Positions 1-5,823 of a DNA stretch of 5,823 nucleotides are shown here, piece after piece; the stretch's first letter is position 1; each line of letters begins with the position of its first letter. The notes below the pieces were generated by a model. The model saw nothing but the letters and a program-made list of their open reading frames with translations, was not told the DNA's origin and did no database searches. Position numbers and translations under genes: made by a program. The DNA is taken from assembly GCA_020053185.1 (NCBI GenBank), contig JAGVNP010000144.1:1-5823 (forward strand). The letters run 5' to 3'. The DNA comes from Deltaproteobacteria bacterium (GTDB lineage: Bacteria > Desulfobacterota > Desulfomonilia > UBA1062).

Positions 1-1809
1 AAAGGCTATCTGGCAAGCATCGAAGAAAAAGAAGGAGATCTCCATCGCGCAGCGCGGATCGTGTGCGAGGGTGTTACCGAATATGCCTCAAGGCTTTCCA
101 AAAAGGCCAAAGAAATGGCTTTAAAAGAAGCAGATAAATCAAGAGCAAAAGAACTGGAAGATATTTCCCGCATCTGCGCTAAAATTCCATACAATCCTGC
201 CGAGACATTTCATGAGGCGCTTCAAAGCCTGTGGATCACGCATATGGCAGTAAATCTTGAAGGTCTTAATTCTGCAATCTCATTCGGACGCATAGATCAG
301 TATCTTTATCCCTATTATAAGAACGATATTGAAAAAGGAATCCTTACTCAAGAAAAGGCAAAAGAATTGCTGTTGTGTTTCTCTGCAAAGACAGTTGAGC
401 ATGTTTTCCTGCTCTCAGAGAGGATCAGTCAGTATCATGGCGGATACCTTGTTGTGCAGGCTGCGATTGTTGGCGGAATGGACAAAAACGGAAATGATGC
501 GACCAATGACCTTACCTATCTCTTCCTGGATGTCATGGAAGAATCAGGTCTGCGTGATCCTAACTATCAGGCGCGCATCCATAAAAAATCTCCGCAAGAA
601 TACCTGGAGCGTGTGGTTGATGTTGCACGAAAAGGTGGTGGAGTACCTGCTCTCTTTGGCGATGAGGCATCTGTTTCTGCACTTACTTGTCACGGCTACC
701 CACTGGAAGAAGCCCGTAATTATGCACCTGTGGGCTGCGTTGAGCTCGCTTTGCCGGGAAAGAGTTTCTTCTCCACTGATGCCGGACTGTTCAACCTTCC
801 TCTATGCCTTGAGCTTGCACTTTATCAGGGCAAAAGACCCAAGGACATGCTGCGCGTCAGCGTAAAAACTCCTGATTCGGCTACATTTACCTCGATCGAT
901 CAGGTGATTGATGCGTTCGACCTTCAGGTCAATCATATGACAACCCGCATGATCAAGGATCTGCAGGTTATGGAAACAGGAAATTGCATGTATCATCCCA
1001 CTCCTCTTTCTTCCATGCTGGTGGATGGATGTCTGGAATCAGGAAAGGATGTGACTGCAGGCGGCGCTATGTATAACTCGAGCGGCATCCAGGGTGTCGG
1101 GGTTGCTGACGTTGCTGATGCACTTGCTGGCCTTGATGAAGTTGTGTTCAAGAAAAAACACTACACTATGTCGCAGGTGATTGAGGCCATGAAAACAGAC
1201 TTTGCATCAGACCCGAAAATGCAGGCAGAGCTTTTGAAAGCACCCAAATTCGGAAATGACAATGCTTTAGCAGACAAGTATGCTGATCAGGTCGCACGCA
1301 TATTCCATTCAGCCCTTTCAAAACATCAGAATACAAGGGGCGGCCCGTATGTTTCAGGTTTTTATTCTGTTACCTGCCATGTGGCATTTGGCAGATATGT
1401 GGGTGCGCTGCCCAGCGGCAGAGTAGCCGGTGAATCGTTTGCTTCAAGTTTAGGTGCTGTGAACGGAAGAGACCGCACAGGGCCAACAGCGCTGCTCAAC
1501 TCGGTTGCTCATGTTGATTCAAACCTCTCGCCCAACGGCTATGCGCTTAATCTGCGGTTTGACTCCAATACATTGGCTGGCAAAAAAGGAATTGATACAA
1601 TGAGCGCTCTTGTAAAAGGATTTTTTGATTCTGGTGGTATGGAGATGCAGCTCAATGTTCTCGATCCGGGAATACTTGAAGATGCAAGATCTCACCCAGG
1701 CAAATACCCTGGGCTCGTGGTGCGGGTTGCCGGCTACTGTGCATACTTTGATGATCTGCATGACAGCGCAAAGCAGGAGATAATCAGCAGGACAAGGTTG
1801 CAAATCTAG
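1..1809 (+). CDS. Glycyl radical enzyme (PFL/diol-dehydratase-like), 5'-truncated
   Basis: C-terminal 602 residues of a glycyl radical enzyme; the frame is open from base 1, so the GTG at 61 is an internal codon and not the start. Seen: Cys-x-Glu in VGCVEL, Cys at 736-738 (visible residue 246) and Glu at 742-744. The glycyl radical motif RVAGYCAYF has its Gly at 1732-1734 (residue 578), 24 residues from the C terminus as usual. A PSGRVAGE segment (near 1410) and GKDVTAGGAMYNSSG (near 1050) are family hallmarks. Known: the Cys-Gly spacing of 332 matches choline lyase, hydroxyproline dehydratase and glycerol dehydratase as I recall them (330-332) and exceeds pyruvate formate-lyase (~315); a single Cys with following Glu also argues against PFL, which has a Cys-Cys pair. 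Inference: a cytoplasmic, oxygen-sensitive C-O, C-N or C-C lyase; about 190 N-terminal residues are missing. A radical-SAM activase is required but is not on the 3' side. Substrate not assignable. Confidence 0.93.
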   Translation, partial: KGYLASIEEKEGDLHRAARIVCEGVTEYASRLSKKAKEMALKEADKSRAKELEDISRICAKIPYNPAETFHEALQSLWITHMAVNLEGLNSAISFGRIDQYLYPYYKNDIEKGILTQEKAKELLLCFSAKTVEHVFLLSERISQYHGGYLVVQAAIVGGMDKNGNDATNDLTYLFLDVMEESGLRDPNYQARIHKKSPQEYLERVVDVARKGGGVPALFGDEASVSALTCHGYPLEEARNYAPVGCVELALPGKSFFSTDAGLFNLPLCLELALYQGKRPKDMLRVSVKTPDSATFTSIDQVIDAFDLQVNHMTTRMIKDLQVMETGNCMYHPTPLSSMLVDGCLESGKDVTAGGAMYNSSGIQGVGVADVADALAGLDEVVFKKKHYTMSQVIEAMKTDFASDPKMQAELLKAPKFGNDNALADKYADQVARIFHSALSKHQNTRGGPYVSGFYSVTCHVAFGRYVGALPSGRVAGESFASSLGAVNGRDRTGPTALLNSVAHVDSNLSPNGYALNLRFDSNTLAGKKGIDTMSALVKGFFDSGGMEMQLNVLDPGILEDARSHPGKYPGLVVRVAGYCAYFDDLHDSAKQEIISRTRLQI

Positions 1810-1810
1810 C

Positions 1811-1900
1811 TTGGTTTAATTAGTTCTATTTGTTCCATTGGTTCGATTGGTCAAGGATTACAACTAATCAAACTAATTCAACCAGTCAAACTAATCGAAC
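1811..1900. repeat. Head-to-head degenerate 9-bp repeats forming a long hairpin; possible bidirectional terminator
   Basis: Plus-strand units run in register: TTGGTTTAA (1811), TTAGTTCTA (1820), TTTGTTCCA (1829), TTGGTTCGA (1838) and a partial TTGGTC (1847). After an 11-base spacer the same unit continues on the minus strand. Read backward from 1900 it gives GTTCGA, TTAGTTTGA, CTGGTTGAA, TTAGTTTGA, TTAGTTGTA. Pairing 1814-1851 with 1863-1900 gives 27 of 38 Watson-Crick pairs. Adding G-U pairs, about 31 of 38 pair in a plus-strand transcript and about 30 of 38 in a minus-strand one. It starts 2 bases after the glycyl radical enzyme stop and ends 22 bases before the carB stop, so both messages run into it. 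A terminator or 3'-end stabiliser role is inferred; there is no long T-tract, so a classical intrinsic terminator is not shown. Confidence 0.75.
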
Positions 1901-1922
1901 GGGAAAATTTTCTCGTCACTAT

Positions 1923-4900
1923 TTACTTTATTTCTTTATGATACTCCTGCAGTGATTTTACTGCAAAAGCCTCTTTCTGCCGTGCTGCAATGCCTTTAGC
2001 TGCAGCAACTGCTGCTGCCAGGGTTGTAATGTAGGGAATCTTGTATTTGATCGCAGCCTTTCTGATATAAGAGTCGTCGTATTTGCTCAACTTACCGCTC
2101 GGGGTGTTGATCACAAGATTGATTTCCTTATTCATGATCCCATCTACAATATTGGGCCTGCCCTCATGCATTTTTAAGATATGCTCGGTCTTGATGCCAT
2201 GTGCAGCTAAAAATTTACCTGTTCCCTCTGTTGCCTTTATGGCAAAGCCGAGATCTGTAAAGAGCTTAGCAACCTCGAGTGAACTTGGTCTGTCCTGTTC
2301 GGATACAGTTATAAGCACAGTTCCCTCTGAAGGAAGTTGCTGGTTTGCTGCTTCCTGTGCCTTGTAATAAGCCATGCCAAAAGACTCTGCCATACCGAGC
2401 ACTTCACCGGTAGAGCGCATCTCAGGCCCCAAAATAGGATCAACCTCCTGAAACATGTTGAATGGGAACACCGCCTCTTTCACGCCAAAGTGGTTGAATG
2501 TCTTCTGTTTAAGACCAAAATCTTTGAGCTTTTTGCCAAGCATGATCTGTGTTGCGATCCTTGCCATTGGGATATTGCAGACTTTTGACACTAGAGGAAC
2601 AGTCCGTGATGCCCTGGGGTTTGCCTCAAGCACATATACTGTACCATCTGCAATGGCATACTGCATGTTCATGAGGCCAACCACGCCAAGCTCTATTGCG
2701 ATCTTCTTCGTGTATTCGTGTATGGTCTTGATATGTTTTTTTGCGATACTGATCGTTGGGATCACACATGCAGAATCACCGGAGTGCACGCCTGCAAGCT
2801 CAATATGCTCCATGATCGCTGGCACAAACGCATCTTTGCCATCAGAAATCGCATCAGCCTCGACTTCGATCGCGTTTTCCAAAAACTTGTCGATCAGGAT
2901 AGGCCGTTCAGGTGTCACATCCACTGCTGCAGCAACATAGCTCTTCAGCATATCCTCGTCATGCACCACTTCCATGCCACGGCCGCCAAGCACATATGAA
3001 GGCCGTACCATCAGAGGATATCCTATTTTTTTTGCGATTTTGAGCGCTTCATTCAGATTAGATGCCATGCCTGCTTCTGGCATGGGGATGCCGAGTTTCT
3101 TCATCATCTTGCGGAAATAATCGCGGTCTTCTGCCATATCAATAGCATCTGGCGATGTTCCGAGGATCTTGACCCCTTGCTGGCTAAGCTCCCTCGCAAT
3201 ATTGAGAGGTGTCTGACCGCCAAACTGCACGATCACGCCTTCTGGTTTTTCTTTTTCATAAATGCTCAACACATCTTCTACTGTAAGGGGCTCAAAATAG
3301 AGCTTATCAGATGTGTCATAGTCGGTAGAAACTGTCTCAGGGTTGCAGTTCACCATAATGGACTCAAACCCTGCGTCACGGATTGAAAACGCTGCATGCA
3401 CGCAGCAGTAGTCAAACTCAATGCCCTGGCCTATGCGGTTTGGACCGCCGCCTAAGACCATGACCTTTTTCTTATTTGTTACGCTGGCTTTGTCAGGGGC
3501 ATTGTATGTGGAATAATAGTAGGCAGCATTTTCCACACCGCTGACCGGAACCGGCTCCCATGCCTCGACTACCCCAAGAGCAATCCTCTGTTTTCTGATC
3601 AGTGCTTCAGCACAACCAAGAATCTTTGCAAGATACTTGTCAGCAAATCCATCCTTCTTTGCCTTTATCAGCAGATTGTCCGGAAGTTTCTTGCCCTTAT
3701 ATTTCAGGATCTCTTCCTCGAGATCCACAAGTTCCTTCATCTGCGCTATGAACCAGGTTTTCAGAAATGTTTTCTGGGAAAGTGCATCAATGTTTGCACC
3801 TTTGCGAAGCGCTTCATACATAATGAACTGGCGCTCGCTTGACGGCTCTGCAAGAAGCTCCATAAGTTCGTCGAGAGATTTTGTGTTAAAATCTTTTGCA
3901 AAGCCAAGTCCATACCTTCCAATTTCCAATGAGCGTATGGATTTTTGAAAAGCCTCTTTATATGTCTTTCCAATGCTCATGACCTCGCCCACTGCGCGCA
4001 TCTGTGTACCAAGTTTATCAATAGAACCTCTGAATTTTTCAAAAGCCCATCTTGCAAACTTTATCACCACATAGTCGCCTGATGGCGTGTATTTATCGAG
4101 CGTACCCTCTCTCCAGTAAGGGAGATCGCACAGATTCATGCCTGCTGCGAGCTTTGATGAAACAAGAGCAATGGGAAACCCTGTTGCCTTTGAAGCAAGC
4201 GCTGAAGATCGAGAAGTTCTTGGATTGATTTCGATAACAACCACTCGATCGGTCTTTGGATCATGCGCAAATTGCACGTTTGTACCGCCGATCACCTGGA
4301 TGGCTTTCACAATATCATACGAATATTTTTGCAGCCTTTTCTGGAGTTCAGGAGATATGGTGAGCATTGGCGCAGAACAGAAAGAATCGCCTGTATGCAC
4401 GCCCATTGCATCGATATTTTCGATAAAGCAGACAGTGATCATGTTGTTCTTTGAATCACGCACAACCTCGAGCTCAAGCTCTTCCCAGCCGAGCACTGAT
4501 TCTTCCACAAGGATCTGTCCCACCAGACTTGCAGAAAGTCCACGGCTCGCAACAGTCTGAAGTTCTTCAATATTGTACACAAGACCGCCGCCTGTACCGC
4601 CCATCGTATATGCAGGCCGGATCACCACCGGATAGCCAAGTTCGACAGCAATCGCCTCAGCCTCTTCTACACTGAATGCGGGCTTGCTTTTTGGCATATC
4701 AATGCCCAGGCGGTTCATGGTCTCTTTGAATGCTATCCTGTCTTCGCCGCGCTCGATTGCATCGATGTCGACGCCGATTATCTTAACTCCGTATTTTGCG
4801 AGTGTTCCGCTTTTTGCTAATTCTGAAGTGAGGTTAAGCCCGGACTGACCGCCGAGGTTGGGAAGTATTGCATCTGGCCGCTCTTTTTCAATGATCTGGG

Positions 4901-5123
4901 ATACAGTCTTGAGATTTAGAGGCTCAATGTATGTGACATCTGCCGTGCCAGGGTCAGTCATGATGGTGGCTGGATTGGAATTCACAAGTATCACCTTGTA
5001 GCCGAGGCTTTTAAGGGCTTTGCATGCCTGGGTTCCTGAATAATCAAACTCGCATGCCTGACCGATTATTATAGGCCCTGAACCGATAATCATTACACTT
5101 TTTATGTCATTGTGTCGTGGCAT
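1923..5123 (-). CDS. carB: Carbamoyl-phosphate synthase large subunit
   Basis: Complete 1066-residue large subunit, close to the 1073 of E. coli CarB. It makes carbamoyl phosphate from bicarbonate, ammonia (from glutamine via CarA) and two ATP, for pyrimidine and arginine synthesis in the cytoplasm. Seen: the N terminus MPRHNDIKSVMIIGSGP matches the family start; the first ATP-grasp half carries GGTGGG, GWEELELE and EINPRTSRSSALASK. An oligomerisation linker covers about 400-550. The second half starts near residue 552 (VMVLGGGPNRIGQGIEFDY) and carries LEANPRASRTVP. The MGS-like allosteric domain starts near residue 936, with ATEGT, KMHEGRP and INTPSGK preserved; these align with the E. coli ornithine/UMP-binding region, so effector control is plausible. 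The start is supported by a GAGAGGA ribosome binding site. No carA is next to it: both flanking genes are on the other strand. No frameshift or missing key residue seen. Confidence 0.98.
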   Translation of the reverse strand: MPRHNDIKSVMIIGSGPIIIGQACEFDYSGTQACKALKSLGYKVILVNSNPATIMTDPGTADVTYIEPLNLKTVSQIIEKERPDAILPNLGGQSGLNLTSELAKSGTLAKYGVKIIGVDIDAIERGEDRIAFKETMNRLGIDMPKSKPAFSVEEAEAIAVELGYPVVIRPAYTMGGTGGGLVYNIEELQTVASRGLSASLVGQILVEESVLGWEELELEVVRDSKNNMITVCFIENIDAMGVHTGDSFCSAPMLTISPELQKRLQKYSYDIVKAIQVIGGTNVQFAHDPKTDRVVVIEINPRTSRSSALASKATGFPIALVSSKLAAGMNLCDLPYWREGTLDKYTPSGDYVVIKFARWAFEKFRGSIDKLGTQMRAVGEVMSIGKTYKEAFQKSIRSLEIGRYGLGFAKDFNTKSLDELMELLAEPSSERQFIMYEALRKGANIDALSQKTFLKTWFIAQMKELVDLEEEILKYKGKKLPDNLLIKAKKDGFADKYLAKILGCAEALIRKQRIALGVVEAWEPVPVSGVENAAYYYSTYNAPDKASVTNKKKVMVLGGGPNRIGQGIEFDYCCVHAAFSIRDAGFESIMVNCNPETVSTDYDTSDKLYFEPLTVEDVLSIYEKEKPEGVIVQFGGQTPLNIARELSQQGVKILGTSPDAIDMAEDRDYFRKMMKKLGIPMPEAGMASNLNEALKIAKKIGYPLMVRPSYVLGGRGMEVVHDEDMLKSYVAAAVDVTPERPILIDKFLENAIEVEADAISDGKDAFVPAIMEHIELAGVHSGDSACVIPTISIAKKHIKTIHEYTKKIAIELGVVGLMNMQYAIADGTVYVLEANPRASRTVPLVSKVCNIPMARIATQIMLGKKLKDFGLKQKTFNHFGVKEAVFPFNMFQEVDPILGPEMRSTGEVLGMAESFGMAYYKAQEAANQQLPSEGTVLITVSEQDRPSSLEVAKLFTDLGFAIKATEGTGKFLAAHGIKTEHILKMHEGRPNIVDGIMNKEINLVINTPSGKLSKYDDSYIRKAAIKYKIPYITTLAAAVAAAKGIAARQKEAFAVKSLQEYHKEIK

Positions 5124-5133
5124 AAAAATATTG

Positions 5134-5140
5134 TCCTCTC
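5134..5140 (-). promoter_or_regulatory. Ribosome binding site of carB
   Basis: On the minus strand GAGAGGA lies 10 bases before the ATG at 5123-5121. It is a good purine-rich Shine-Dalgarno match and supports the chosen start and a bacterial-type translation system. I could not find a -35/-10 pair of convincing quality upstream: TAAAAT (5179-5184 on the complement) resembles a -10 box but lacks a matching -35 element. Confidence 0.7.
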
Positions 5141-5294
5141 AATCGTATTTTTGTGGCCTTCGGTGTTTGAATTATTGAATTTTAGAGAAAGCCCTAACGC
5201 TTATATGAGAGAGAACAAAACCTGTCAAGCCAAAGAACGAAACTGTGCTGAAAAGTAAACGGCAAAATGATTAAATGGTTGCCGAACCTCAACC

Positions 5295-5328
5295 CTCGTT
5301 CCTACTCGTCACTTGTTACTCGTTACTC
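5295..5328 (+). repeat. Degenerate 7-bp tandem repeat (CTCGTTA type)
   Basis: Units CTCGTTC (5295), then after a 3-base insertion CTCGTCA (5305), CTTGTTA (5312), CTCGTTA (5319) and a final CTC (5326). It sits midway in the 276-base divergent region between carB and the PHP gene. A copy of part of it, CTCGTCACT followed by TTTACT, overlaps the carB stop codon at 1912-1927 (14 of 16 bases equal to 5305-5320). Function unknown; the rest of the 5124-5399 region shows no gene or recognisable RNA. Confidence 0.6.
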
Positions 5329-5351
5329 AAGATAGCCCATAACCTGTATTT

Positions 5352-5369
5352 TGGAAAAAAAGCTTTCCA
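5352..5369. repeat. Perfect inverted repeat TGGAAA-N6-TTTCCA
   Basis: Six-base arms at 5352-5357 and 5364-5369 are separated by AAAAGC. The right arm coincides with the proposed -35 element of the PHP gene promoter, a placement compatible with an operator. The sequence is A/T rich and short, so chance is a real alternative. Confidence 0.3.
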
Positions 5370-5391
5370 TATGCCTTCTCCTTATTATAAT
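5364..5391 (+). promoter_or_regulatory. Predicted sigma70-type promoter of the PHP gene, probably leaderless
   Basis: TTTCCA at 5364-5369 (4 of 6 to TTGACA), a 16-base spacer, and an exact TATAAT at 5386-5391. Transcription would begin about 7 bases after the -10 box, at or within 2-3 bases of the ATG at 5400. This fits the absence of any Shine-Dalgarno sequence before that ATG. The region is A/T rich, so the -10 match alone is weak evidence. Confidence 0.45.
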
Positions 5392-5399
5392 AAATATAT

Positions 5400-5823
5400 A
5401 TGAGCGCAAAAGCAGACCTCCATATTCATACAAAAGCATCTGATGGCGAATACTCGCCTGAAGAGGTTGTCTCGCTGGCAAAAACTGCCAAACTCAAGGT
5501 CATTGCCATCACTGATCATGATACTACAGCGGGTGTTAATGAAGCCATACATGCCGGGAAACAGCATGATATACTCGTGATCCCAGGGGTTGAGATCAGC
5601 GCTATGTTTGAGCAGGGTACCCTTCACATACTCGGCTATTTCAAAGATATGCCGGACGGGTTTGAACAAGATCTGAAAGGGCTTCAAACTGCGCGGGACG
5701 AGAGAAATCCGAAGATTGTCAGCAAGCTAAATGAGATGGGCTTTAATATTACCATGAAAGAAGTTGAAGATGTTGCAGGCCAGGGACAGGTAGGAAGGCC
5801 ACATATCGCAAAGGTGCTTGTGC
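5400..5823 (+). CDS. PHP-domain phosphoesterase, TrpH/YciV-like, 3'-truncated
   Basis: First 141 residues of a PHP-domain metal-dependent phosphoesterase, running off the window end; the family is usually about 280-290 residues, so roughly half is visible. Seen: DLHIHTKASDGEYSP at residues 6-20 gives the His8-x-His10 and Asp15 ligands. ITDHDTT at 37-43 gives His40, PGVEIS at 62-67 gives Glu65, and TLHILGYF at 74-81 gives His76. ARDERNPKI and VGRPHIAK further on are typical of the TrpH group. Known: these residues bind the metal cluster, and E. coli TrpH/YciV (RNase AM) trims RNA 5' ends while a relative removes phosphate from 3',5'-bisphosphonucleotides. Inference: a cytoplasmic nucleotide or nucleic-acid phosphoesterase. 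The ATG at 5400 is the only start that keeps the first metal motif, since TAA at 5391 closes the frame upstream. It has no Shine-Dalgarno sequence. A polymerase-associated PHP domain is less likely given the TrpH-specific segments. It diverges from carB. Confidence 0.9.
   Translation, partial: MSAKADLHIHTKASDGEYSPEEVVSLAKTAKLKVIAITDHDTTAGVNEAIHAGKQHDILVIPGVEISAMFEQGTLHILGYFKDMPDGFEQDLKGLQTARDERNPKIVSKLNEMGFNITMKEVEDVAGQGQVGRPHIAKVLV

Noticed and set aside
61..63. GTG as start codon of the glycyl radical enzyme gene
   Set aside because: The same frame is open back to base 1 and its residues fit the family, so the gene simply continues upstream of the window.
1811..1900. CRISPR array
   Set aside because: Units are 9 bases, directly abutting and degenerate, with no unique spacers, and they reverse orientation at the centre.
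3637..3948. Plus-strand frames within carB, such as this 103-residue one
   Set aside because: carB is intact and conserved over this stretch; the opposite-strand frames are composition-driven shadows.
5260..5284. Hairpin CGGCAA...TTGCCG as a terminator or attenuator
   Set aside because: Only a 6-base stem with a 13-base loop, no T-tract, and no gene on the plus strand ending just before it; chance is likely.
5141..5294. Pyrimidine-responsive leader or riboswitch ahead of carB
   Set aside because: No conserved riboswitch core, attenuator hairpin pair or clear promoter could be seen in this stretch.
5385..5687. Minus-strand 100-residue reading frame opposite the PHP gene
   Set aside because: It lies antisense to clear PHP metal-binding motifs and has no recognisable protein features; it is a shadow frame.

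Overview
The window holds three protein-coding genes and two short intergenic regions. It reads as ordinary chromosomal DNA from an anaerobic or facultative bacterium. Bacterial origin is suggested by a Shine-Dalgarno-like GAGAGGA ahead of the carbamoyl-phosphate synthase gene and a sigma70-like TATAAT box ahead of the PHP gene. Anaerobic growth is suggested by an oxygen-sensitive glycyl radical enzyme. The phylum cannot be fixed from the sequence alone.

Layout: (1) Positions 1-1809, plus strand: the C-terminal ~600 residues of a glycyl radical enzyme with intact Cys-x-Glu active site and C-terminal glycyl radical motif; the first ~190 residues lie outside the window. (2) Positions 1810-1922: a short convergent intergenic region almost filled by degenerate 9-bp repeats, about five units in one orientation and then about four and a half in the other, forming a long imperfect hairpin. 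(3) Positions 1923-5123, minus strand: a complete single-chain carB (1066 aa). (4) Positions 5124-5399: a divergent intergenic region with the carB ribosome binding site, a degenerate 7-bp tandem repeat, a small inverted repeat and a probable promoter for the next gene. (5) Positions 5400-5823, plus strand: the first 141 residues of a TrpH/YciV-type PHP-domain phosphoesterase, cut by the window end.

The genes do not form an operon: GRE and carB converge, and carB and the PHP gene diverge. Each is probably transcribed separately. carB supplies carbamoyl phosphate for pyrimidines and arginine, the PHP protein is probably a nucleic-acid or nucleotide phosphoesterase, and the GRE is probably a catabolic lyase or dehydratase of unassigned substrate.

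I found no convincing new multi-gene system. The points most worth a second look are the head-to-head 9-bp repeat hairpin between the convergent genes, the apparently leaderless PHP gene, and the unusual substrate-pocket segment of the glycyl radical enzyme.
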